Assembly: GCA_945859605.1 (NCBI GenBank)
Contig: OX243816.1
Coordinates: 25,569,699-25,633,698, forward strand
DNA from: Lumbricus rubellus
Taxonomy: Eukaryota; Annelida; Clitellata; Crassiclitellata; Lumbricidae
Direction: 5' to 3'
Length of the DNA: 64,000 nucleotides
Positions 52,401 to 56,390 of this stretch are shown here, in pieces. A model generated the notes under the pieces. It was not told the DNA's origin. It worked only from the letters and a program-made list of their open reading frames with translations, and made no database searches. How positions within the stretch are numbered: position 1 is the stretch's first letter; the number at the start of each line of letters is the position of its first letter. The translations under genes were made by a program, and so were the position numbers.

Positions 52401-53235
52401 GCAGTTCTACATAGCAGCGTAAATCATCAGAAAAAGGTAATTGCAGCCAGTTGACCACGGAAGAACGAAGGACCTGTGTGATGGAAAATAAGCAGCAAAG
52501 CGAAAAAAACCAATTTTCAAGTGGACGACTAAAAATAAAAAGGTCATCAAATTTTTTCTATTTTTGCAAAACAAAGCCGCACTAGGAAAACCTTTTCTGG
52601 TTGTGCAGTTCTACAAATTTCTTACAACAAGCTATCCCTTGGTTACAGATCCCTCCATTTTATTTGCAATGATCTCTCTTCGGAGCTGAGTACATTGCCT
52701 CTGACCAATCATACGATGCTTTATAAATCGCTAAAGGCTTTTCCTTTTGCCGTGGCCGGGCTGGGAATGCTCCTGAGTAGTTTCTTGAGGGGGTGTTATG
52801 CAAGTCCATAGAATGAATTAATGAATTTTAAAAATAGAGACACTGGACCAAATATACCTAGTACTCGCGCTGTGTGGACATACTACATAGCTTCTTGCAG
52901 AGAGATTTTTCCTATAATGAAAGGTTCAAAGGTGGTTTACTCTAATGGCATCATGGACTTTCTTTTATGAGCGATTTATGAAGGTATACGTTTACTTACA
53001 ACCTATTTGCATTCCTAAATAATGATGTCGTTATAATATGATACTGTTGATAGGTTTTTATGCGTCGTCTTGTTCTGATTTCTGTCCAGTTTCATTGAAT
53101 TTCACCACGTTTATTAATCCGCCATGTATGCGTGTGAGTTCAAACAATTAAGATATCCATGCAGTCTACCTAGTACCTACCCTCAAGAGCACAATTAGCG
53201 CAATACAGCATACTCCGAGAAGGAAGTCCCACAGT
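19572..53235 (-). CDS. slc26a11: SLC26A11-like anion (sulfate) transporter, C-terminal 15 exons
   Basis: Fifteen minus-strand exons (53181-53235, 51633-51723, 51030-51211, 49406-49478, 48707-48757, 46175-46235, 44671-44726, 42038-42178, 39806-39864, 39223-39294, 29153-29264, 25706-25773, 22955-23020, 21132-21219, 19572-19741) have AG/GT borders and compatible phases and join without a stop: 1345 bases, about 447 residues. The predicted chain follows the order of SLC26A11: membrane segments, the conserved [15 protein letters not shown] and [13 protein letters not shown] stretches, YYIP, more helices, then a STAS domain ([25 protein letters not shown]). Known: SLC26A11 is a sodium-independent sulfate/anion transporter with 12-14 helices and a cytosolic STAS domain. 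Human SLC26A11 is about 600 residues, so roughly 200 N-terminal residues are missing here, probably beyond 64000. Introns of up to 10 kb are full of mobile elements. Confidence 0.9.
19890..20222. mobile_element. Fragment of the GACGATTCAAAA foldback/mariner family
   Basis: Shares CCAGATTTCATCAAAATATT, CACCGTTTTTGACGATTCAAAA and CTTCACAACTTGTGTT with 63075-63570. Truncated by the (GA)n tract. Confidence 0.8.
20224..20760. repeat. (GA)n and GGGA-rich low-complexity tract
   Basis: Pure (GA) for about 85 bases then GGGA/GAGG variants. A block near 20463-20518 recurs at 20609-20668 (period about 146), and a (CAGA)n stretch follows at 20667-20745. ORFs of Arg/Glu repeats are artefacts. Confidence 0.95.
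21044..21145. repeat. 17-bp minisatellite at an exon border (6 copies)
   Basis: Unit TACCAARGATTATTAAT begins at 21044, 21061, 21078, 21095, 21112 and 21129, exactly every 17 bases. The last unit overlaps the end of the slc26a11 exon 21132-21219, and every unit carries TTGGTAATT on the minus strand, the sequence of that exon's 5' splice site. Confidence 0.95.
21132..21219 (-). CDS. slc26a11: slc26a11 exon, end of STAS domain
   Basis: Acceptor TTTTTCTCAG at 21220, phase 0 start; encodes [19 protein letters not shown], the last strand/helix of STAS. The donor is TTG|GTAATT at 21131, inside the first unit of a 17-bp minisatellite. Unspliced reading hits TAA at 21124-21126, which would give a shorter product. 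Confidence 0.75.
21690..22340 (-). pseudogene. CR1-like LINE ORF2, C-terminal fragment
   Basis: Minus-strand frames give [31 protein letters not shown] and NTFYTLLK, the usual end of CR1-type ORF2. Frameshifted, with (CATT)n at 21690-21711 beyond the end. Confidence 0.7.
22630..22875 (-). pseudogene. CR1-like LINE endonuclease fragment
   Basis: Encodes [20 protein letters not shown] then [20 protein letters not shown], like the endonuclease GDFNLHVDD region of CR1 LINEs. (GTC)n at 22647-22666 interrupts it. Same strand as 21690-22340, possibly one internally deleted copy. Confidence 0.65.
22955..23020 (-). CDS. slc26a11: slc26a11 exon, STAS domain middle
   Basis: 22 codons, phases 0-0, acceptor TTTACTTCAG, donor GTAGAC. 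Encodes [18 protein letters not shown], matching the STAS helix-strand after the IDxT motif. Confidence 0.88.
23578..24352. mobile_element. DNA element with GGGACCGYCCATAAATGACGTCA ends
   Basis: Left GGGACCGCCCATAAATGACG and right CGTGATGTCATTTATGGACG are inverted copies. No transposase seen. A SINE in minus orientation sits inside (about 23860-24180). A related, diverged element lies at 61060-61433 (TACTTTATGGACGACCCC). Confidence 0.75.
23860..24180 (-). repeat. tRNA-derived SINE, family 3 (minus)
   Basis: Minus strand has A-box-like GTAGCGCAATGC and B-box-like GAGTTCGCGCCC, then a body ending CAACAATCCGG...GAATGCACTATG. A plus-strand copy is at 50500-50775. A direct partial copy of the 3' part is at 23415-23500. 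Confidence 0.65.
24400..24730 (-). pseudogene. LINE ORF2 C-terminal remnant
   Basis: Minus frames give [30 protein letters not shown], the GRPKxxWxDxxxxD...A.DR tail of several LINE groups, with stops and frameshifts. Confidence 0.55.
24910..25260. repeat. (AATG)n and AATT-rich simple sequence
   Basis: GAATGAATGAATGAATG at about 25040, then AATTAATTAATTAATTAG at about 25133, then (ATTC)n. No gene. Confidence 0.7.
25318..25429. repeat. (CAG)31 triplet repeat
   Basis: 31 uninterrupted CAG units (25318-25410), then a one-base slip and AGCAGCAGCAGAGCA. It lies in a transporter-gene intron and in no open reading frame of note. Confidence 0.97.
25706..25773 (-). CDS. slc26a11: slc26a11 exon, STAS core
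   Basis: Acceptor GCTTTCAG, donor GTAATTAAC. Encodes [18 protein letters not shown], the STAS beta strand and the ID-T-T loop typical of SLC26 proteins. The first two bases complete a Thr codon with the previous exon. Confidence 0.9.
26015..26290. mobile_element. Fragment of the GACGATTCAAAA foldback family
   Basis: Contains AATTTCATAGAAATATTTAA, CGCTGTTTTTTGACGAACC and AACAAAAAGTAGCAAAAACC. Diverged from 63075-63520, same orientation. Confidence 0.7.
26340..27440 (-). pseudogene. R2/NeSL-like LINE fragments
   Basis: Minus frames, in order: [15 protein letters not shown] (RT, near 27400), GVRQG-type residues (27220), [20 protein letters not shown] (26900), then [34 protein letters not shown] and [11 protein letters not shown]. 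The last block resembles the nuclease-like C-terminus (AYVVDVTV...KYD) of R2/NeSL-group elements. Many stops and deletions. Confidence 0.7.
27482..27712 (+). repeat. tRNA-derived SINE, family 2 (plus)
   Basis: GGGGCGCGGTGGTGTAGTGG (A box) and GGTTCGAATCCACC (B box), then CACTCGCAATTGCTCAGCG and a tail GGGGCGCTATAACAAGCGCA. A minus copy is at 44945-45172. Confidence 0.88.
28110..28475. repeat. Decayed tandem repeat, about 121-bp unit, three copies
   Basis: ATGAGCAATTTTGCTAAGATG (28110), ATGAGTAATTTGTTTCAGATG (28231) and ATGAGAAATTTGCTGAGATG (28352) start units 121 bases apart; GGAATTAAAATA/AAAGTTAAAACAAT also recur. Confidence 0.65.
28560..29090 (-). pseudogene. LINE ORF2 C-terminal fragment
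   Basis: Minus frames in order: [40 protein letters not shown], then [20 protein letters not shown] and [20 protein letters not shown]. Two frameshifts. It ends next to a transporter exon. Confidence 0.85.
29153..29264 (-). CDS. slc26a11: slc26a11 exon, start of STAS domain
   Basis: Acceptor TTGTGTTTCAG at 29265, donor GTAAATATT at 29152, phase 0 start and phase 1 end. Encodes [18 protein letters not shown], matching the STAS entry strand and Gly-Leu-x-(F/Y)-Pro motif. It lies only about 60 bases from a LINE fragment (28560-29090). Confidence 0.9.
29480..29695 (+). repeat. Possible LINE/SINE 3' tail
   Basis: Ends GGAACGCTATATAAATTCATC then (CAGA)n. AGCGCTATATAAAT tails are common in CR1/L2-mobilised elements. 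The body is not recognised. Confidence 0.35.
29925..30012 (-). pseudogene. 88-bp mariner transposase fragment
   Basis: The minus strand matches the segment of mariner copy A around 7450-7560 (ACCATCGAAATGCTTACAGG; TGGCCTCCGAACAGCCCAG), including the region before the last catalytic Asp. No mariner ends nearby. It abuts the TIR element at 30010. Confidence 0.8.
30010..31000. mobile_element. DNA element with ends built of GGACATTATCCCCC units
   Basis: Left: GACATTATCCCC is repeated three times with variants to 30100. Right: the inverted form, ending GGATAATGTCCTACACCCG. A second element with similar ends is at 47509-48261. No transposase seen; a LINE fragment fills the centre. Confidence 0.7.
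30175..30620 (+). pseudogene. LINE ORF2 C-terminal fragment
   Basis: Frames give [59 protein letters not shown] and ends before (AAGAAG)n. One frameshift near 30340. It lies within the element at 30010-31000. Confidence 0.85.
31328..32451. mobile_element. hAT-type non-autonomous element, 1124 bp
   Basis: Ends CAGTGCTGTCCAACCTTTTT / ...CGTTGGACAGCACTG. Perfect 8-bp target duplication ATTTAAGA at 31320-31327 and 32452-32459. It includes a GGGCCGC-rich subterminal region on both sides. No transposase ORF. Confidence 0.93.
32694..33096. mobile_element. Mariner-type MITE, palindromic, 403 bp
   Basis: CACTGTGTCCCAATAAATCG at the left and CGATTTAATGGGACACAGTG at the right, flanked by TATA. The arms pair over about 150-190 bases each (TAATTATCTTCTAC / GTAGATAATTATC etc.), so the copy is almost a full hairpin around a TGACGTCA-rich centre. 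Confidence 0.88.
33118..33425 (+). repeat. tRNA-derived SINE, family 1 (plus)
   Basis: A box TGGTGGCTGATCGGTAACGC, B box CGGTTCGAATCCGG, then a conserved body (CTGTCACCATGCAGTATAAT; GACCTTGGGATTTGTCC) ending (TTTAC)n. A minus copy is at 60640-60905. Confidence 0.92.
33800..34195 (+). pseudogene. LINE ORF2 C-terminal fragment
   Basis: One frame of 126 residues: [55 protein letters not shown] and a stop, then (TGACA)n at 34170-34190. 5'-truncated, otherwise open. Confidence 0.88.
34320..35330 (-). pseudogene. RTE/other LINE RT fragment split by a hAT MITE
   Basis: Minus frames: [16 protein letters not shown] (35330), [11 protein letters not shown] (35220), [22 protein letters not shown] (34840), [MITE], then [19 protein letters not shown] (34400). 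Multiple stops. Confidence 0.75.
34435..34826. mobile_element. hAT-type element, CAGGRCTTTTTAA family (392 bp)
   Basis: Starts CAGGACTTTTTAACGCGCAG, ends TTTTAAAAAACCCTG. The flanks AGCTGTTG / AGCTGTCT are an imperfect 8-bp duplication. Same family as 51832-52023 and 53925-54124. Confidence 0.75.
36497..36559. mobile_element. 63-bp piggyBac-like mini-MITE
   Basis: Inverted ends YCCTTTAATGCCGGAG (left TCCTTTAATGCCGAG) are flanked on both sides by TTAA (36493-36496, 36560-36563), the piggyBac target. It splits LINE coding sequence (…LELKNR | LLGEGECK…), which proves it is an insert. Confidence 0.85.
36935..36996. repeat. Short insert with GCGCTTTATAAATG tail
   Basis: About 60 bases between GAGTTAT and ATCAGG of the LINE. 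Ends AGGCGCTTTATAAATGCTCA, similar to 54685-54750 (AAGCGCTTTATAAATG). Probably a truncated SINE. Confidence 0.5.
37286..38034. mobile_element. 749-bp DNA transposon-like insert in the LINE
   Basis: Flanked by GATCAC at 37280-37285 and 38035-38040. Ends CAGGGCCCATATTTATGTCC and, inverted, CTGGGGTGGAATTTATGTCC. Removing it restores the LINE frame region. Internal ORF 37528-37758 ([19 protein letters not shown]) faintly recalls the N-terminus of Harbinger-type nucleases, but a 6-bp duplication is unusual for Harbinger. Confidence 0.8.
38620..39025 (+). repeat. Possible LINE/SINE 3' end with (ATG)n tail
   Basis: Ends GGTGGAGTAGGCAACGAATG then (ATG)n at 39017-39032 within TAATCGTA...TAATCG sequence. 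The body is not recognised. Confidence 0.4.
39223..39294 (-). CDS. slc26a11: slc26a11 exon, last transmembrane helix
   Basis: 24 codons, phases 0-0, acceptor CTGTTGCAG, donor GTATGTCG. Encodes [20 protein letters not shown], the final helix and its basic end. Confidence 0.92.
39806..39864 (-). CDS. slc26a11: slc26a11 exon, transmembrane helix
   Basis: Acceptor AATTTACAG, donor GTAAGTAAA. Encodes [19 protein letters not shown], the penultimate helix. Its first two bases complete Lys with the preceding exon. Confidence 0.92.
39865..40465. other. Intron sequence, nothing recognised
   Basis: AT-rich, unique-looking sequence between a transporter exon and a hAT element. I see no coding or repeat signal. 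Confidence 0.4.
40470..41368. mobile_element. hAT-type element, 899 bp
   Basis: Left CAGCAGGGGGTTCTCAAACT with GTACGCGTACCCCTGGGGGT, right GGTTTGAGAACCGCTG. The flanks TCTCGATA / CTCGGATA are an imperfect 8-bp duplication. No intact transposase. Confidence 0.85.
41405..41815 (-). pseudogene. LINE ORF2 C-terminus with CCHC-like end
   Basis: Minus frame: [47 protein letters not shown] and [10 protein letters not shown] then stop. This is the NRFRTGxGxC...CxCG...TxxHIVxxCP tail of Jockey-type and similar LINEs. One stop near 41660. Confidence 0.85.
42038..42178 (-). CDS. slc26a11: slc26a11 exon, transmembrane helices with YYIP motif
   Basis: 141 bases, acceptor GCGTCAACAG, donor GTAGGCTAC. Encodes [18 protein letters not shown] and [15 protein letters not shown]. 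The YYIP-(D/K)-A-(A/S)-L-A motif is a family signature. Confidence 0.94.
42932..43165. repeat. Tandem duplication, about 126-bp unit
   Basis: GGTTGCGTGCTGA at 42930 and 43056 starts two copies, each with ATGACCACAAAG and a GCTGCAGAGTAGATAG/GTCTGCAAAGTAGGTAG end. No coding signal. Confidence 0.75.
43310..44207. mobile_element. hAT-type element with AAGTAAAAGTA arrays, hosting a second element
   Basis: Ends CAGTGTTG / ...CACCACACTG; perfect 8-bp duplication GTGTTTGC at 43302-43309 and 44208-44215. The interior repeats ACTTAAGTAAAAGTAAAAGT. A 331-bp element (43839-44169) is nested near its right end. Confidence 0.9.
43839..44169. mobile_element. Nested hAT-type MITE, 331 bp
   Basis: Ends CATAGGCGTACGGGAG / ...CTCGTACGCCTATG, flanks GTAACGAG / GTAATGCG (imperfect 8 bp). 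Holds three tandem units with GACGACC-TTTTTTT-AGTCGTC hairpins (about 43921, 43987 and a decayed third). Confidence 0.82.
44345..44627. mobile_element. hAT-type MITE, 283 bp, 43 bp from an exon
   Basis: Ends CAGGGGCGCCGTTAGG / ...CCTGGCGGCGCCGCTG; perfect duplication CTATAATT at 44337-44344 and 44628-44635. It sits 43 bases beyond the 5' splice site of the exon 44671-44726. Confidence 0.92.
44671..44726 (-). CDS. slc26a11: slc26a11 exon, 56 bp
   Basis: Encodes [18 protein letters not shown], the conserved TAVNxQSGxxTPxxG loop. Acceptor CTCTTAG, donor GTCGTCATT (a weak donor after CACAG). A 132-residue plus-strand ORF overlaps it but is a shadow. Confidence 0.92.
44783..44821. repeat. (GAT)n repeat
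   Basis: ATGATGATGATGATGATGAC repeat in the intron. The overlapping Asp-rich ORF is spurious. Confidence 0.9.
44945..45172 (-). repeat. tRNA-derived SINE, family 2 (minus)
   Basis: Minus strand: GGGTGCGGTGCATGGTGTAG, B box GGTTCAAATCCACTT, CACTTGCAATTGCTCAGTG and tail GGAGCTCTATAACAAGTGCA; the same family as 27482-27712. Confidence 0.88.
45173..46174. repeat. Intron with (AAT)n runs
   Basis: (AATAAT)n near 45993 and 46085-46112; one end-like segment GGGGCAAAAAAAGGCCTAG before the second run suggests a LINE tail. Otherwise nothing recognised. Confidence 0.4.
46175..46235 (-). CDS. slc26a11: slc26a11 exon, [10 protein letters not shown]
   Basis: Acceptor GTTAACAG, donor GTAACATTG. Encodes [20 protein letters not shown], one of the most conserved stretches of the family (substrate-site region). 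Confidence 0.95.
46728..47505 (+). pseudogene. Unclassified ORF fragments, possibly a mobile-element protein
   Basis: Three plus-strand frames (46728-47009, 47092-47358, 47297-47503) run end to end with shifts. Readable pieces: [35 protein letters not shown] and [19 protein letters not shown] loosely recalls a protein associated with repetitive DNA in other animals, from memory only. I do not assign a function. Stops and shifts suggest decay. Confidence 0.3.
47509..48261. mobile_element. DNA element with GGACATTAACCCC-type ends, 753 bp
   Basis: Left GGACATTAACCCCTGG with variants (GGACAAAACCCC, GGACATAACCCC); right inverted forms ending TTTTGTCCTACAC. The flanks CCGTAGAACAG at 47498-47508 and 48262-48272 are identical (11 bp), which would suit a Mutator-type insertion. 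The centre is a minisatellite, and no transposase is present. Confidence 0.72.
47655..48110. repeat. Minisatellite, about 36-bp unit
   Basis: About ten units of AAATTGGAGCTGGATTGATG. The central five are near-identical and the flanks diverge (TAGAAGTTGGATTGATG). Shared with 6280-6425. Confidence 0.9.
48707..48757 (-). CDS. slc26a11: slc26a11 exon, 51 bp
   Basis: Acceptor ATTCTTAAAG, donor GTGAGGTTC. Encodes [17 protein letters not shown], the YxIDxNQELxAxG signature between two helices. Confidence 0.95.
49195..49385. repeat. (CAGA)n low-complexity tract
   Basis: ACAGACAGACAGAGACACAG-like sequence next to the exon 49406-49478. ORFs of Cys/Leu/Ser repeats here are artefacts. Confidence 0.9.
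49406..49478 (-). CDS. slc26a11: slc26a11 exon, transmembrane helix
   Basis: Acceptor CTTTTCAG, donor GTATGAGTC. Encodes [17 protein letters not shown], matching the (V/I)PLxGLLExIAVAKAF helix. Confidence 0.95.
50085..50215 (+). pseudogene. CR1-like LINE RT fragment
   Basis: Frames give [37 protein letters not shown] motifs GxxQGxxLGP and the catalytic YADD box. Short, then replaced by a foldback-family fragment. Confidence 0.8.
50195..50480. mobile_element. Right-end fragment of the GACGATTCAAAA family
   Basis: Inverted relative to 63075-63520: GACAACAGTTATTTGAGATG, GAATCGTCAAAAAACGGTGG, then CTGGCCAAGATATGG and the end GGCCCACCCTATATA. Confidence 0.85.
50500..50775 (+). repeat. tRNA-derived SINE, family 3 (plus)
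   Basis: GGGTCCGGTAGAGTAATGGA (A-box-like), GGTAACTAGTTAGAGCC (degenerate B box), GCAGGCTGCTATTAGC, and a 3' body ending CAACCGGATTGTTGAATAAA. Matches 23860-24180 inverted. Confidence 0.65.
51030..51211 (-). CDS. slc26a11: slc26a11 exon, largest (182 bp)
   Basis: Acceptor AACTTGTAG, donor GTGAGTGTG. Encodes a helix ([15 protein letters not shown]) then [19 protein letters not shown], matching the extracellular LTGxxxxGxPPFxxPPF loop of SLC26A11. Potential N-glycosylation site NVT. Confidence 0.95.
51633..51723 (-). CDS. slc26a11: slc26a11 exon
   Basis: Acceptor TATATTCCAG, donor GTAAGACAT. Starts KLKEVKW and ends KTIWLLGT plus one base: the loop and start of the next helix. Phases fit both neighbours. 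Confidence 0.9.
51832..52023. mobile_element. hAT-type MITE, CAGGGCTTTTTTAA family, 192 bp
   Basis: Ends CAGGGCTTTTTTAACG / CCTTAAAAACATCCCTG; perfect 8-bp duplication GATTGATA at 51824-51831 and 52024-52031. Internal GTGCAGTT repeats. Confidence 0.93.
52312..52640. mobile_element. Composite of two hAT-type MITE families
   Basis: Starts CAGAGGCGGATTAAGGCAAG and GGGCCCCCACTTTAAGG (as at 55978), then TGCAGTTCTACATAGC (as the CAGGGCTTTTTTAA family) and a hairpin GGACGACTAAAAAT...GGTCATC. No right end found. Confidence 0.55.
53181..53235 (-). CDS. slc26a11: slc26a11 exon, most 5' secure exon
   Basis: Acceptor TTTTTGTAG, donor GTAGGTACT. Encodes [18 protein letters not shown], a transmembrane helix aligned with the (V/L)xDxxLGLxCxxLLxxLK helix. 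Confidence 0.9.
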
Positions 53236-53338
53236 CTACAAAAAAATAGAAGATATTATATTATACACAAGTGTTTGCCTGTCTGTCTTTCTGATAACTC
53301 TACAAAGTGCGTTCATACCCTATCATCTGACTACTTAC

Positions 53339-53429
53339 TTACTTTCCAAGTCTAATCTGATAACATCTAAAGCTTCAGAAAATGTCGCGAAGGACAGAAT
53401 AATGTGAAAAGTTACGTGTTGCATGAGTT
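53339..53429 (-). CDS. slc26a11: Candidate further 5' exon of slc26a11
   Basis: An open stretch (FHIILSFATFSEALDVIRLD) with acceptor GACTATCTAG and donor GTAAGTAGT, whose phase would join LWDFLLG. Similarity to the family here is weak, so it may be a false exon. The acceptor follows a 400-base polypyrimidine tract on this strand. Confidence 0.35.
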
Positions 53430-53445
53430 CTAGATAGTCGTGAGC

Positions 53446-53860
53446 ACAGGAGGAAGAGGAGGAGGAGAAGAAGGAGGAGGAGGAGAAGAAGGAGGAGGAG
53501 GACGAAGTAGAAAAAGAGGAGGAAGAAGAAGAGGAGGAGGAGAAGAAGCAAAAGGAGGAAGAGGAGGAAGAGGAAGAAGAGAAGGAAGAGGAGGAGAAAG
53601 ACGAGGAGAAAAAGGAAATGGAGGAGGAAGAGGAGATGGACGAAGAGGATGAGGGTAGGAGGAGAAGAAAAAGAAGGAGGAAGAGGAAGAGAAGAAGGGT
53701 AGGAGAAAAATGAGGAAGAGGAGTAGCAGGAAGAGGAGAAGGAGGAGAAGTAGAAGAACTAAGAGGAGGGGAGAAAGAGGAGGAGAAAGAGGAGATGAAG
53801 GAGAAAGAGGAGGTGGAGAAAGAGGAGGATCGCCGTGAAAAAACTGATCCGTATAAATGC
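53446..53860. repeat. Polypurine (GGAGGAAGA)n tract, about 415 bp
   Basis: Plus strand almost only G and A. On the minus (gene) strand it is a long polypyrimidine stretch directly before a possible 3' splice site at 53430. Ser-rich and Glu-rich ORFs are artefacts. Confidence 0.95.
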
Positions 53861-53924
53861 ATCTGTCAGGTAGAGTCTATCTGGACAGAGAGAGGCCTCC
53901 GTACGAATCAGACAAATCCAGAAA

Positions 53925-54124
53925 AAATTCAGACAAATTTATCGCGCAGTTGTACACAAAATGTGCAGTTCCAAATGGATTTGTGCAGTTGTATAAGCTC
54001 TTCTGTGCAGTTAAAAGCAGTTTTAAAAGGTCATCTGTTTTCCGATTGGAAGTAATTTATCATGGAGACGGGAGAGGAAAGAATGGGTTGTGCAGTTCTA
54101 CAAATTCCTTAAAAACAGCCCTGA
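53925..54124. mobile_element. hAT-type MITE, CAGGGCTTTTTTAA family, third copy
   Basis: CGCAGTTGTACACAAAATGT ... CCTTAAAAACAGCCCTG, homologous to 51832-52023. The left end is degraded (CAGACAAATTTATCGC) and no exact target duplication is visible. Confidence 0.8.
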
Positions 54125-54142
54125 AATCCAGATGAATAGATT

Positions 54143-54476
54143 CATGGGCGGAGAATTGGGGGGACGAACGAGCGGCCGCAGGAAAGACGCGAGATATTTT
54201 TGACGGACGAAAATTTCTCACGACCTTTTTCCAAGAAAATTTTCTACTTTAACCGTGAAAAAGTTGATGACTTTTTTTAGTCATCTGTCGAAAAGTGAAG
54301 AATAATTTCTATTTTCACCAACAAAAAAGTTGATGACCTTTTTTTAGAAAAAGTTCATGACCTTTTTTTAGTCCTAAGCTCAACGATTGGGGGGGGGGAA
54401 ACCAATGCATGGGCCGTTCCCCCCCCCACACTTTTTGGGAGGACCGTCCCCTGTCCCCTCTAGGTCTCCGCCCATG
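54143..54476. mobile_element. hAT-type MITE, CATGGGCGGAGA ends, 334 bp
   Basis: Ends CATGGGCGGAGA / TCTCCGCCCATG; flanks AATAGATT / AACAGATT (7 of 8). Contains GTTGATGACTTTTTTTAGTC and two further decayed hairpin units. Confidence 0.85.
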
Positions 54477-54944
54477 AACAGATTGATGAATTAAAAGCAT
54501 TGATTGGAGGAGATGAGTGGTTCCTGGTCGGATGTACATGTGAAGCATCAGATCAGACCAATTGTCACCGAATAAGTTTAGGCCTAAGTGAACAAGATCT
54601 CAGCTATGAGTGAATGGATTTAGGTGGCATGCACACGTATTTCTTATTAGTTGCTGGAAGACCTTTTTCTCTCTTTTTGACGGGATTGTCACGCTGTATC
54701 GCTTCTGAATAGCTCTGATGTGATAGCCTAAGCGCTTTATAAATGTTAAAATGAGATCAGATTGGAAGAGACATTTACCGGCTTTGCGGTATCTTGGCAA
54801 CAGTCCAGTAGAGTTGTGGCAAGAAGTCTCTTGGAACGCCCGTCAGACCCCACCATTTCTACAAAATAATGCGTATATCGGTATTATCCATAGGATATCC
54901 AACGACTGCGGACGCAAAAGTTCAGGGATGGGCAAATTACAGGG

Positions 54945-55085
54945 CAACATGTAATTGAATTACAAATTACCAATTACTGGAGGAAATGTAATTGAATTAC
55001 AAATTACTTTGACTCAGAGCCTCAGATTACAAAATTACAAATTACGTAATTTCAATTACATCAATTACAAATTACTTTGGGGCTC
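54945..55085. repeat. TAATTGAATTACAAATTAC repeat fragment
   Basis: Several copies of AATTACAAATTAC within 140 bases, as in hAT elements with such arrays (from memory). Ends not defined. Confidence 0.5.
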
Positions 55086-55089
55086 AAAT

Positions 55090-55968
55090 CATTGGAATAA
55101 AAAAAACCTTAGGCAGGAAGTGCATGCCTTTTCCCCTTTGTTCTAGGCCTATGTGTATTATTATTTATTGCGTAAGAAATTGTCTACTTAGCTATCTTTA
55201 AGAAACAGTAGCTGTTCAAACAAGTTATTTGATAGCAGTTGTCTGTTGGGCCTTACAATCATGCCTGTAAAACTATAGAGCCTCTCTAGTCTCTACTGGT
55301 GCAGACCAAGTCAGGGCAGTGTTAAATCGAATAAACAATTTTTAGCAGTTGGATAGCTATGAGGCATTGCTAGTTCCCTTTCGGTCGTCTTCTATATGCT
55401 GCAAGATTTCTAAATCTTTTTTGTTTTGTGCTCGACTTTGTGGTCACTGCACGCTGCACACTAAAACCATAAAATTCTTCATCTTCCTCTCCTTTATGAC
55501 CACTAGATGCTCATTAGGCTATTTGTTAAGACTCTTTGGTAAATCATATGTATCACGTATGATCCTTGCGACAGTGACTCGTCCATATTTTAAGCCACGT
55601 GGCTATCTGCATATATAACTAAAAGAAAAAAACCATATGAATTGCTAGTTCTTTTAAAATATCCACACTAGGATGGTAGTAGGCCTATTTTAGGCTATCA
55701 TTTTAGCGAGATTTGTCATCATTTCAGTGCTAATAGTCGTGGTTTACGACTTCAATAGTGTTCCCTCATATTGTTTAAATTTGTCAAACTTCCTAACTGT
55801 GATGGCAAGATTTTAGGCTGTCGTCTAAAAAAATTCGCATCAATTCTTTGCTGAAAGATATGGTTTGAAACTTTCATAAATGTTCCCTACCATTGTTCAA
55901 TTTAAAAACATTACACTTTTCTCATGATTTCACATTTTTATAGGCCTAATTAAATATACATAGCCTAT
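55090..55968. other. AT-rich sequence, nothing recognised
   Basis: Contains TAGGCCTA at about 55144, 55678 and 55942. The 89-residue ORF at 55349-55618 shows no family features that I can name. Confidence 0.4.
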
Positions 55969-55977
55969 AATTAAATG

Positions 55978-56334
55978 CAGGGCCGGATTAAGGCATGTTC
56001 AGCATGTTCGGCCGAACAGGGCCCCCACACTTTAGGGGGCCCCACAAAATGCGGGAAAAAATTCAGGAGAAATTTTAATATTTCGAGCAAATTTCGCCGA
56101 TGACTAAAAAAAGTCATCATCAACTTTACTTTTTTGGCGGATGAAACGGTATGATTTCCCCGAAAATTTCGCCAGAATCTGATGACTAAAAAAAAGGTCA
56201 TCAACTTTTTTGGCGGATGAAATGGTAGGCCTATGATTTTCCCGAAAATTTCGCCAGATGACTAAAAAAAACAAAAAACAATATCCGGCAAAAATTTCCC
56301 GAACAGGGTCCCCACATTGCTTAATCCGGCCCTG
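55978..56334. mobile_element. hAT-type MITE, CAGGGCCGGATTAAGG ends, 357 bp
   Basis: Ends CAGGGCCGGATTAAGGC / GCTTAATCCGGCCCTG; perfect duplication ATTAAATG at 55970-55977 and 56335-56342. The centre is three units of about 80 bp, each with GATGACTAAAAAAAGGTCAT. Confidence 0.95.
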
Positions 56335-56390
56335 ATTAAATGTATAATTACATGTGCATAAGCATACATATAATTATATATATATATATA

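Noticed and set aside
53335..53862. 175-codon Ser-rich ORF as a gene
   Set aside because: It is the complement of the GGAGGA tract; only its last 30 codons are kept as a possible exon.
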